Source: Alisma plantago-aquatica
Lineage: Eukaryota > Streptophyta > Magnoliopsida > Alismatales > Alismataceae
DNA length: 64,000 nucleotides
Direction of reading: 5' to 3'
NCBI GenBank assembly: GCA_963693085.1
Contig: OY856412.1
Coordinates: 1,409,341,194-1,409,405,193 of the forward strand
Below the pieces are notes generated by a model. It made no database searches and was not told where the DNA came from. It saw only the letters and a list, made by a program, of their open reading frames with translations. Numbering within the stretch: the stretch's first letter is position 1; every line of letters starts with the position of its first letter. Made by a program: the position numbers and the translations under genes. Below, piece by piece: positions 1-10,461 of this stretch.

Positions 1-2536
1 CCCCCTTTCTAAGCTTTTCCTTTCATTTCAATCCTTCTTGGCCTTTCAATTTAATTTGTGGATATTATGGTGGTTTAGTGGATATTTGTTCACCTTTTAT
101 GCCAATAAAGGGGTTTATGCACAAATACCTCAATAAATATTTTAATAAGGGTCTAATGTGCAAATTTACCACTCATGTAAAATATTAATAAAATATATTC
201 GTTCTAGATCATTCCTTTGCCTTATGGATAAAGGAAGAGAAAAATGAATGAATAATGTTGCTTTCAACATGCTAATGTGATATGGAATAAATTAATATGA
301 GAAATATTGGTAATTTTGGATAATAGGATAAAGTTCATAAAAGGAACACTAATTGGTTAAAAATAAGTTGAGATTCATTTTCCTTGGGTTTGGTTTGGCT
401 TGTAAGTCAAGTTTCATAATTTTGGGGCAATAGTAATTATATATTATTTATTTTGAAAAGAAAAGATGAGTTTTCCTTAAAATATTAAAGAAAATATTAA
501 ATGACTCCAAAAGTGGAACTAATCTTAGATTCATGGTTTACTCATTAAAAATAGCCTTTGAGTGAATTTTCATATACTTTGAATAATCTTTAATATACAT
601 GTGAAATTAGGAGAGAGAAAGTATGTAGAACCTTCAAAATATTAAATAAATATATATACAACATTGAAATGTAAAATTGATGGCAAATTCGTGTCCAAGA
701 CACTTAATGTGACTTGTGGGTGAAGTTTCATCAAATTTAGATTATCTTCGAGTTATAAATGTAGGAGGAAAAAGAAAACGAGTTTTGAATTATTTAACCC
801 ATTAAAAGTCTCCAAAAGAAAAACTAATTCTATACTTTGATTCTATACCTCAAAATTAGTCAAGGTGTCAATTTTTATTAAATTTGGAAATTGTTTTAGC
901 CCTCATATGAAGAGAGAGAAATTCATTTAATAATATATGTATCACATTATAATTGGATTAGGAATATATGTCACACACCATTTATAATTTTGCAGGCGAT
1001 TTTGAATATTGGTTTTTTGATCGGATGACTGGGAGTCCGTCATCTAGCTCGCATAGGTTTGGAAGGCAGCCCCAGTCATGTGAGATTCGATCTTTGATTT
1101 TCTCACCCGTCTCATGGAATTTTGCTACGATTTCGTCGCCTATACTTTCCTTATGAAATTATGCGGTGTTTGATTCTAGATATCTAAGGTATTACTTCCT
1201 AAATTTTGTTGGAAAGGGGGCTGCCGGATGTGCCCTGTTCTAGACTTGTTTCTTACCTAGTTTCCTTTCCTTTTCCTTTTTCTCGCCACTATGGGCCATC
1301 GGGCATCAACAAAACGATTCCTATATATATGTGCAAACGATTTGGTCGTGTTACATGGTTTTTTTTCCCACATTCACCCTGGCTTCAATCCTTCCTTCAC
1401 AGCCTACTGTTACCGCCCACTTTGTGCCCAATGGAGAGGTGCAAGTTGACGGAGTCTCCACAAACCACAAGGGTCTGTTCGGCAGGACCTCACAGAGCTT
1501 TCCCCTCTTTCACTTTTCCTGATTAAGGTATCTCCTGGATTTCCCCAACTTTTCTTGCTCCAGCTGCTCCTCACGCGACACCCATGGTACACACTAGAGA
1601 AAGGGGGTGACTCCCTTTTTTTTCATTTTTACCCTCGCTCACCCTTTTTTTTCTTTTTCTTCGTCAGGGGCAAGATCATCCTTTTGCCCCTTTTACTCCC
1701 TTGTCTGCTTCTTAGCGAGTTGTTGAAGTGGCTGTAGGATCGGCCGAATTGGCCAACAACTATTGGGTGAACTCAGCGTGCCATCCTATCTCTCTCGCTC
1801 TCTCTCTCTTAGTTTTTTACCGAAAATGATTACTTGGCATTTTCCTATTGGTCAATTTTAGGAAATTCATATCTATTAATTCCTTGGGCCAAAATTAAAA
1901 GTAAAATAAGTTCTAGACTAAGAAAATGATGACCTATCTAATAAAAATAATTTTGATGCTTGATTCTAAGTTTCTCACAAAAGTGTTTTTGGGAATGATT
2001 TAATTAAGTAAAAATCACTAAAAATATCCCCAAAAGTCCATATCTTCAAAATACAAAGTATTATATGTTATTTTGATCAGAAAAAACCTAACTAAGATAG
2101 TGGTGATAATTTCAATGTCTAAATTAATGGTTTGTGTAAAAAGTTGGTAACTTTGGGGTTTTCATGTCTTTAATGAATGTACATAGATCTAATACATGAA
2201 CATGTTTATGATATTAAGACATGTGGACCCTAATCTCAAGATTCTGAAAAGTGGTTTCTAGGACTCTAAGGAAGAGGTATGTGCATTTACACCTTATGTT
2301 GGGAATATTTGTTCCTTAACCTACTTTTTTCCCTAATGAGGCTTTATTAAACCCTATTTCCTATACTCTTGAATCTTTTGTTATACTTGCCTCATAAATC
2401 AGTTTTGGAATATTATCATTGGGTCTTGGTACCCCACTACCATGTTTTATTTAAATGATGCTATTACTTGCCATTGATTCTAGCAAGATTATTTTATCAG
2501 ACTAACTGGCTATAGTAGTGGTACTTATGTACAACA
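1..2536. other. Non-coding flank, possibly part of an old LTR
   Basis: No coding region can be supported. The sequence is AT-rich to about 960, then becomes pyrimidine-rich (about 1200-1830, ending in a CT-repeat at 1785-1810). Phrases such as a run resembling 'counted pollen of LTR U3' cannot be assigned to a family. The Copia element starts at 2537, so this stretch and 21964 onward were once contiguous. The right-hand continuation looks like the end of a retrotransposon LTR, so this may be the left part of the same old LTR. That is inference only. Confidence 0.3.
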
Positions 2537-3724
2537 TGTTGGTATGTATGCCCTGAGTGCCAATCATGGGATGATTGGTGGGATACATTACGATTGATTT
2601 GATAAACATCAAAGGCAAGCTTCCAATTCTTTCTGGTTCAGTCATTTGAGATAGTGATAAAACATATTGAATGTCTAGAGAATGACAGTACTCAATGATG
2701 TATGCCTTCAGGTTGAGGACCTGAACGATGAGATCATACGGATGCTAAGAGTTTGTACATTCTTGTTGTGTCCCTAGTCGGATGTCATTGTGGAAGGTAG
2801 ATAGATAGCAATGACACACAAGACTAGATTGTGGTGTTGGTTGATAATAGAATCTCATTAGTCATGATATAGAGATATCAAACCAAACACAAAGGTACTT
2901 GTTAGAGAACAAGTGTACCGAACAGACCCACTGTGAGTTTGACACATGGAACCATGACATGGTAGTCACAGTCAGTACTCACAGTGATGGTGGTGAGTGT
3001 GATTCTTTGACCTAAAATCACTACACTCAACACATGTCGTTGGGCATACTTTGACATCATCAAACGCCGTCCTGAAACATGGGTTGTTATAAAGGTGATG
3101 ATTGTGTGGCTTTGACACATGGGGCTTTTGAGGGGTGAGTGATAGATATGGGATTTGTCCCTCCTGAGGGAGTTTGATATCCAAGGCCACTTGATGAGTA
3201 GGATTGAAATAGGCGTGCGCACGCATGTGTGAATCAGTATGTGATATTGATGTCATACATATCTCTTCCAATCTACTCTGAGATCAAGAAAGTGAATGAA
3301 CGTTGACATGATGACTGTTCCATGCCTCGAGTTCATTCGGGATATCAGTGACAAAGGAATTATACATTCACTGTAACACAATTCACGGCTTGTAGGATTG
3401 AAAGTTTTTCTCCAACTTTCTTTTTCACTTGGGTAGCATTGATGTGTGACTAGGCACCGCTCTTTGCTTGTGAAGTCATAAGTGTTATGGATTTTCACTG
3501 CCAACGTGAAATGGACCTGTAGAGTCAAACACAAAGGATTTAACCTAGAAGAGGATTTTTGTCCACAAACAATGTTTAGATTGATTACTAAAGGAGTTTA
3601 GTAGTTCAATTAAACACTCAATTAATTGATAGCTCAAAATCATAGTGTTCAAGGTGTTGGACAGATTGATTAGAGTACCAGATTGATTGAAACTGCAATT
3701 GACTGTTTCTGCATGATCTGTACT

Positions 3725-4110
3725 CCCAACCAATCGGCTCATGTGATGAACCGATCGGCTCAGCTTGGTGAACCGACCGGCTCAGGTTGTGAGTTGATCG
3801 GCTCATGGTCAGGGTGAAATGATTGCTTCAAGTGTTGAAACGATCGGTTCAACTGATGCAACCGAGCAAGTTGGGAAAGTAGGATTGGTGAGAAATTTCC
3901 TTTCGTTTCACTTGCCCAATTTGATTGGAACAAGGATTGGTATTTGATACCAATTAGAAACAAAAGATGGAAAGTCAATCGGGAACTGATCAGGACCACG
4001 AACCGACTGGTTTAGAAATGAACCGACCGGTTGAGGTGTCCCAACCGATCGGTTGAGGTGTCAACCGACCGGCTCAGGTCCCCAACATACCATTTCAGTT
4101 GTGAAACGAT
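3725..4110. repeat. Cluster of CCGATCGG / CCGACCGG palindromes in the Copia 5' LTR
   Basis: More than ten spaced copies of a 10-bp dyad of the form ACCGAYCGGT (with variants such as ACCGATCGGC and AACGATCGGT) occur in about 390 bp. They are separated by 10-40 bp of GT-rich spacer. The equivalent cluster in the 3' LTR lies at about 20932-21325. Some copies differ by C-to-T or G-to-A at the CG positions (for example ACCAATCGGC). Confidence 0.85.
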
Positions 4111-4216
4111 CAGTTCAAGTTGCGAGTTGGTTGTTTTTGTGGAAAATATCGAATCCTTCTACTCCTGCTTTTAGTCCCGCATTGCCCGGGATGGAGAACC
4201 CTATCCGATGACCCTC

Positions 4217-4228
4217 CTATATATATAG
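4217..4228 (+). promoter_or_regulatory. Probable TATA box of the Copia LTR promoter
   Basis: CTATATATATAG is followed by a GGGG-rich stretch, about 535 bp before the LTR end. The same context is at 21421-21430 in the 3' LTR, slightly shorter. Position relative to the LTR end fits a U3/R boundary; transcription is not demonstrated. Confidence 0.45.
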
Positions 4229-4763
4229 GGGTATTGGGGGCTTCTCAAAGTACAACCTAGTGCAACCAGTTGCTCTGTGAAGTTGTCATTCTCTCTGGTT
4301 TTGGTAACCGAGAGAGAGCCCGAGCAAGTGCTACCCGATAAGGGAGGCACAACAAGGGAAAGACAACTACAGAAAGAAATTGGTGGCAGGAGAGTGTGTC
4401 AATGACTAGTACACCGATAGGAGGGTGTGACTCCTTCCAATTCCTTGTGGGACAAGGAGATTGGAGTTCCAGGTGGTCCGTGTGGACTACTTCAGAGGTG
4501 GGAGGTTTCTGCCGCTAGGAGGACAGCCTTCAATCCCGTCAGTCCCGGTGCGACCAGGAGCTGCACAGACACCGTCCAAGATAGGAGGTGAAGACTGCGT
4601 AAGGCACTAGGTATTGTTTCCGAGCAAGCCTCGGGACAAGGTATGATTCCACAAACCATCCTTTCCTAATGTATAGACGTTGACGCGTTTCCTTGTTCTG
4701 GGTTTGGGGAGGAGAAATTTTCTGTTTCCGCTGCCTTCTCTGCCTCCCCTAAAAACCCAACAG

Positions 4764-4776
4764 TGGTATCAAAGCC
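4764..4776 (+). other. Primer binding site (initiator tRNA-Met) of the Copia element
   Basis: TGGTATCAAAGCC lies one base after the 5' LTR. It matches the usual plant retroelement site TGGTATCAGAGCC with one mismatch, complementary to the 3' end of initiator tRNA-Met. Confidence 0.85.
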
Positions 4777-6204
4777 ACGTCAACTTCTCTATACTTTAGG
4801 GATTATCAATATGATCGATTTTGGTTTGTCGCCTTTATTTATTGCATATGATGCAAATAATATTGGTTTTATGCATGTCCAATCCTAAATCCACAAATCC
4901 CAATTTACATATATCATATGTATTATTAATGCACTCGATACGCGTCACCCTTAAATGAGTTTTGTGGTGGATGTATAGCGTGGTTATGGCCAATAAACCC
5001 TATCTGTGTATGGTTGAATGTGGTTGCTTGCATCTCGGTCTGCGCATCGATCTTCCTTCTCCTATTCCTGATGTAACTCGAAATAATTCGAGATTTCTTT
5101 CTTACCTTTGCTCCCCTCGAATGTAACTCGAGGTTTCTCTTTTTACAATGTAAAATAGGATAGAATTTTATTTCCTATTATGTCAAAGAATGGAGGACAT
5201 CCAGACGACAGCTGAGACGATCGGTTCAAGGCGTGAACTGATCGGTTGACGTTTGAGACGACCGGTTCAAGAGTGAGCCGATTGATTGATGACTGGTTCG
5301 AGGAGCGAGACGAGCGGGTGGCGGCCATGAAGAGATGTACGACGACCAGGTGAACCGATCGGTTGGAGGAGCCAACCGATCGGCTGGTGGCACCCAGCCG
5401 ACCAGTCTGATGGCGAGCCGATCATTCATGTGATGAATTGATCAAACCCAGAAAGGCAAAGCACATAGTTCATCTTGTACATGTTGCATGTGATGTAGAC
5501 CTAGATGATCATGATTCCTCTTGGCTCGAGGAATCACATTAGTATGGCCATAATCATCACTTTTATCGTTTTGCATGTTTTTTGTGGGATATAGCATGTA
5601 TATGATACGTACTATGTATTGTGGTGATTGGATATGTATATGTATATAAAACCAAATCCCTCATTAAAATATTAAGTCTTATATGCCTTCCATTAGAGGC
5701 ACACTTGAAAAACTTGATCGACCAAGTGTAGGTTACGCCAAAGCGTGGTGCGCCATCTATCTTGTGGAAGTGTGAAGGGTATACATGTAGGTTCTGCCAA
5801 AGCAGGGTGCATGTTTACCGTGTCACCTTTTGGGTTAGACTTAACTGGTGATTCTTAGAGTGTCTAAGCCCAGAGGAAAGGAATGTTCATGGCAAGGTGT
5901 TGTGCATGTTCATTCACCAAGAGTTGCATATGATGCAATTGGAAAAAGTTGCCTACCTGAGAGATCTAAGTTGTGGGTGACAGTCCAAGCTGGTCCATGA
6001 CTTAGAGGATTTCAGGATCTTGCCCACTAGAAGATTGTATGTTGCAATCTTCCGAATTGATGGTGAGGGTTATCAATTTGAATTAAAATAGTGAGATCGA
6101 TAATTAATTAAAGGCCTAATTATATTGTAAACTTTTCAAATCAATCAAATAAGTCAAAAATGAGTTTTTGGACTAAAATTGCATATTTCCTTTTGTAGTA
6201 CAAA
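4777..6204 (+). other. Untranslated leader of the Copia element, with a second palindrome cluster
   Basis: No coding sequence is visible between the primer site and gag. At 5216-5440 there is another cluster of the LTR-type palindromes (ACGATCGGTT, ACCGATCGGT, CCAACCGATCGG), so the motif is not confined to the LTR. The rest is AT-rich with no recognisable element. Confidence 0.6.
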
Positions 6205-7058
6205 TGACAACAAATAACAATCACTTTTCTTTGCGATCGGTCCTTGAAAAGGACAAGCTAAATGGGACACACTTCCATGACTGGTATAGGACATTGAGAA
6301 TTGTTCTCACTTAAGAGTGAAAGCTCTATGTCCTGGATACTCCAATTCTAGAGGAACCTGCTCCTAATGCACCAAAGGCAGAAAGGGATGCTTACAAGAA
6401 GTATTCTGATGATGCCATTGATGCAAAGTTCTTGATGTTGTGCTCTATGAACCACGAGTTGTAGAGACAGCATGATAACATGGGTGTCATTGAGATGATT
6501 CAGCATCTCAGGAACATGTATGAAGATCGAGCACGGCAAGAGAGATACAATGTCTCAAGGGCACTGTTCAAGTGCGTCATGACAGAAGGAGATCCAGTTG
6601 GTCCTCACACACTCAAGATGATTGGGTATGTGGAGAACCTGACAAGACTGGGATTTCCACTGAGCCAAGAGTTGGCTACTGACGTGATACTGCAATCGTT
6701 GCCAGAATCCTACAGTCAGTTTGTGATGAACTACAACATGAACAACTTTGATAGGCCACTTTCAGAGTTGTTGGGCATGTTGAGGATAGCTGAGATATAG
6801 ATGAAGAAGGACAAGTGTAAGTCTGTGATGGTGATCACGAGCAAGAAAGGTAAGTCCAAGCGCAAGGGAAAGGGCAAAGCTAAGAAAGGTTCTGATGCTA
6901 GCCAGGAGCCCAAGTCATCTTCAGCTCTCAAGGCCAAGGGAGGCGTGACCAAGAATGGAAATTGCCACCATTGTCAAAAGCCAGGATATTGGAAAAGGAA
7001 TTGTCCTCTCTATCTGGAAGAACAAAAGAACAAGGAGGCGACAGACGTCTCTACTTAA
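6205..7058 (+). pseudogene. gag: Copia gag (UBN2/Retrotran_gag_2 type), inactivated
   Basis: Translation in one frame from 6205 gives the recognisable plant Copia gag: the DKLNGTHFHDWYRTLR start, a central LKMIGYVENL helix region, and LQSLPESYSQFVMNY. Then come a lysine-rich linker and a zinc knuckle near 6961-7002. In-frame stops are at 6312 (TAA), 6318 (TGA), 6462 (TAG) and 6798 (TAG); at least the TAA and TAG stops fit C-to-T change from CAA/CAG. The longest open pieces are 6480-6800 and 6801-7058. The knuckle reads CHHC-QKPGY-WKRNC, with Tyr where the CCHC motif needs His (CAY to TAY), so it would not bind zinc normally. Gag would form the virus-like particle and package element RNA. The reading frame runs straight into pol remnants. 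Confidence 0.88.
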
Positions 7059-7802
7059 AGGTGTCATGAAAGTAAACTTGTAACACTTTTGAGGTATATG
7101 ATACCAAGATGTAAAGTGTAAAGAACTCAATAAATGGGGCAAGTGTTGCGGCCATAGATAGGATTACTTTAGTTTATTTTCAGCCTAAAAGGCATGTAAT
7201 ACAGTTATTAACTGCTATTTCATATTTTCCAATAGATAGAAACACCTTATTTTTGCATATTGTATGACAATGATGGCAATCAATAAAGAGATGTTTCAAT
7301 TTCTAAAGATATGATCTTTGTGGCAATGCCTTGTTTATCTTGTGGTATTTGATATGCATAAGATAAAATGATACCTAAAAGTTATAGATAACTCAAACAA
7401 TCAAATTATCATCAATCATGAGAAATTCATTTCTAGTTTCCATGTGATGGATAAATCTAGACTCTTTTGGTTAGAGAACGAGTAAGAGACATGAATATCT
7501 TGAACATGATTAATCAATCTTCACTAATGATAGTGGGAGAATGATTATCCTATTAGGTATAATACATGTGATGTATTTACATACCTATTGGAACAAATGC
7601 TAATACTTCAAATGGTGTTTAGAGAAATACCAATATGCATATCTTGAAGTGTTCAAGATTATCATAGATGAAGTGCAAATTTGATAAAGTGTTAATTCTT
7701 GATGAGATCAATGAATGAAAAACTTAGACCAAATGTTTGAGATCCTTATGAGTGATTATGATAGTGTATCATAGTGAACTCATGATTAAGGCATGGTGAT
7801 GT
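7059..7802 (+). pseudogene. Copia pol remnant: protease to GAG-pre-integrase region
   Basis: After the gag stop, short stretches in shifting frames still resemble Copia pol. Around 7160-7360 the translated order matches the protease-to-pre-integrase segment (NCY-F-...-R-x3-I, then SISKDMIFVAM, the counterpart of the CSIYRDD-type block). The region is full of stops and indels. It ends at the CACTA insertion at 7803. I assign it by order and partial similarity only. Confidence 0.45.
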
Positions 7803-7816
7803 CACTACTACAGAAA
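7803..7816 (+). repeat. Left terminal inverted repeat of the CACTA element
   Basis: CACTACTACAGAAA is a perfect 14-bp match to the inverse of the right end. Similarity then falls off (TAGC against CGGC), so the strict TIR is 14 bp, normal for CACTA. Confidence 0.96.
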
Positions 7817-7825
7817 TAGCATTCA

Positions 7826-8248
7826 GTGTCGCTTTTCTGGGCGTCGGTTATTAAGGAAAACCGACGCCTATCATATAAGGCGTCGGTTGTTTAAGCAAAC
7901 TGACGTCTATATTCGAAGACCAGCCAGACACGGGTACCGCTTTGTATTAAGCGTCGATTGTTTATAAAAAACCGACGCTTAAAGTCGCCCGCGAAATCCA
8001 TTTTTCGATAAAAAAAATAGTGTCATTGTCAGCGTTGGTTATATACCTAGAAAATCGACGCCTATGTGCGATGAAAATTTGCATCGAAAATGTCACTTTC
8101 AGCGTCGGTTATCCTTGTATAACCGACGCTGAAGGTGGTTCCCGCCAAACATTTTCATGAAAATATCGTCCAATTGGACGTCGGTTGTTGCAAACAACCG
8201 ACACTAAAGATGTTTAGGCGTCGGTTGTTGTAAACAACTGACGCTATT
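7826..8248. repeat. Left subterminal hairpin array of the CACTA element
   Basis: About six imperfect hairpins of the form GCGTCGGTT - 6 to 12 bp - AACCGACGC occur back to back. Examples start at about 7840, 7881, 7951, 8031, 8101, 8178 and 8217. Such repeats are the binding sites of the TnpA-type protein in En/Spm elements. Several copies carry CG-to-TG/CA changes (for example ACTGACGTC). Confidence 0.9.
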
Positions 8249-8269
8249 TGGGAACTTCATAACCTTCGA

Positions 8270-8725
8270 TCACCCGACTCTTCCCCTTTCTTCTGTTTCA
8301 TTGTGAGCGATTTCTCTGCTGCGGCGATTTCTCTCCGGCGATTTCTTCTCCAGCACCATTTCTCCGGCTAGTTTCTTCTCCGGCGCCCCCTCTCCGGCGC
8401 CCCATCTCCGGCGCCCCCTCTCCGGCGCCCCTCTCCGGCTAGTTTCTTCTCCGCCGCCCCTGCTGCCCGCCCCTGCTGCTCCAATCGCCCTACGCTGCCG
8501 CCATGCCTGAGAACCGGCGCCGCCGCCACGCCTGGTGCCGTCGCTCCGCGTGCCTGCCCAGTGTGCCGCTGCCTGCCCACCTGCCTGCCCACCTGCCAGC
8601 TTCGTCCAGCGTCACCCGCCGCCCTAGCTCCTTTCTTCCTGCTCACGCCCGACGCCACCCCCTTCTTCCTGCTTCGACCACCACTGCTGGGAGCTTGCCT
8701 ATTTGTCCGCCGCCGCTAACGAAAG
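8270..8725 (+). promoter_or_regulatory. GC-rich leader region / probable first exon of the CACTA transcript
   Basis: This is the only strongly GC- and CG-rich block in the window. It contains tandem CTCCGGCGCC units at 8360-8440. It ends in a good splice donor (GAAAG|GTATGTAAG at 8721-8726), and a matching acceptor (TGATCATAG) ends at 10460, one base before the transposase ATG region. An open frame at 8503-8733 starts with ATG and encodes an Arg/Pro/His-rich peptide. Spliced onto 10461 it would be out of frame with the transposase, so I read it as an upstream ORF or chance frame within a 5' UTR exon. No clear TATA box is seen. Confidence 0.5.
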
Positions 8726-10460
8726 GTATGTAAGCTGAAATAATTGGGTACTGCTGTAATGCATCGAAGTAAATATCCTATTGCTCTTATATACTAGTAA
8801 TGCATGATTAGTTTTACTGATTTCCTTGCTGCTTTCAGTGATTAATGATTGGTACTACTGGTTAGTATTACTTTAGTGATTACTTTAATTCAACAATTCA
8901 TAGTTTGTTATTTACAATTACTGATCTGTTTGCCGATTTTAATGATTAGAGATACTGATTAATAATAAGTATTGATGAATACTTAGTTAATTACTGATTT
9001 GTTGATTAGATATGTATAGAAGTTCCTTATAAATATATTTTTTATATACACATACATGTAATTTTGTATAAAATACATGATGTAGTGTGATCTTAAATCC
9101 TAGAGTGTACCCCTTTTGTTCTATGATGGTACCTATGTCCCTAAATACATCCATAAGGGTCTATTGTATCCTAAAGAAGATTTATTTCTTCCTTCTGCCC
9201 TAATTTTTATATGGATCTTAATCATATATCTCTTACTCATAAATAAGGAAATATCCTCCCTTATGACCACCTTGATGTGTATGTCCCATATAATCCACAT
9301 GTTGGACCCTAATGATACAAATTTTTTATGTTGAAAATGAATGTATGTTTCAAGTGTTGAACCTAATTTTGGACAATGTGTTTGTTATAGGTGGTACACA
9401 TTTATTATATAAGAATGACATCACATGTGTTTGTTGGCCTAGAAAGTCAACAATCATTGTTCTTTATATTACTTATACATTGGTATAAATTAGAATGAAC
9501 AATCACTAAATTATATACTATTTGTATGGAGTCCGGCTTCGTTGTAGATATCTATTATTGTGTTTGTTGGCCTAGAAACCCGTCCAAGATTGACTCATTA
9601 GGAGTAAATATTGGATAGTCCCCGGTTTGGGACTATTCTTGAACACCTAATCTCACTTAGGATGTAAGTGTATAATGTGTATTGTGTATTGGGTTTTCGA
9701 GAAAATTTTGGTAGCATTTCCCCGTTTGTTCTCTAAGTACATATGTACTTAGAGAACAGCGGGGAAATGTTGCCGAAATTTTCTTGAAAACCCAATACAC
9801 ATTATACACTTACTAGTGAGATTAGGTGTTCAAGGATGGGATAGGTGGTACACATTTATTATATATAAGAATGACATCACATGTGTTTGTTGGCCTAGAA
9901 TGTGAACAATCATTATTTTTTATATTACTTGTACATTGGTATAAATTAGAATGAACAATCACTAAATTATATACTGTTTGTATGGAGTCCGACTTCATTG
10001 TAGATATCTATTATTGTGTTTGTTGGCCTAGAAACCCGTCCAAGATTGACTCATTAGGAGTAAATCTTGGATAGTCCCCGGTTTGGGACTGTTCTTGAAC
10101 ACCTAATCTCACTTAGGATGTAAGTGTATAATGTGTATTGGGTTTTCGAGAAAATTTTGGTAGCATTTCCCCGTTTGTTCTCTAAGTACATATGTACTTA
10201 GAGAACAGCGGGGAAATGCTGCCGAAATTTTCTTGAAAGCCCAATACACATTATACACTTACTAGTGAGATTAGGTGTTCAAGGATGGGATAGGTGGTAC
10301 ACATTTATTATATATAAGAATGACATCAAATGTGTTTGTTGGCATTTCCCCGTTTGTTCTCTAAGTACATATGTACTTAGAGAACAGCGGGGAAATGCTG
10401 CCTAATCTTTTCCTAATATATACTTGTTTCCTAATATATACTTGTTTTCTCTGATCATAG
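8726..10460 (+). other. Probable 5' intron of the CACTA transposase transcript
   Basis: Donor GTATGTAAG at 8726 and acceptor ending ATCATAG at 10460 bracket an AT-rich, stop-filled stretch. Its right half (9388-10402) is the foldback array described separately. Its left half (8740-9387) has no recognisable feature. Splicing is inferred, not shown. Confidence 0.4.
9388..10402. repeat. Tandem array of long foldbacks inside the CACTA intron
   Basis: A unit of about 450 bp starts at 9388, again at 9842, and a third, internally deleted copy starts at 10291. Each full unit contains a long imperfect inverted repeat with arms of about 90-105 bp. The arms meet at the palindrome GTACATATGTAC (centres near 9744, 10193 and 10369). 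The arms carry TTTCCCCG / CGGGGAAA and TAATGTGTATTG / CAATACACATTA. A diverged copy of the same foldback is present in the decayed CACTA at 38057-38385, again just upstream of the transposase start. Confidence 0.9.
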
Positions 10461-10461
10461 A

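Larger units (their letters stand above)
2537..4762 (+). repeat. 5' LTR of the Copia element
   Basis: It begins TGTTGG and ends AACA, directly followed by the primer binding site at 4764. It is about 2.2 kb, long for Copia. It holds a cluster of CCGATCGG/CCGACCGG palindromes (3725-4110), and a TATA-like CTATATATATAG at 4217-4228 that probably marks the promoter. The partner LTR starts TATTGG, so its terminal TG has mutated to TA. Short open frames within the LTR are not conserved as protein and I do not call them. Confidence 0.92.

Noticed and set aside
2902..3999. Minus-strand frames in the Copia LTR, repeated at 20106-21197
   Set aside because: They recur only because the LTR is duplicated. 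The frames shift between copies and show no domain.
8503..8733. ATG frame in the GC-rich CACTA leader as a first coding exon
   Set aside because: Spliced from 8725 to 10461 it is out of frame with the transposase and soon meets a stop. At most it is an upstream ORF.
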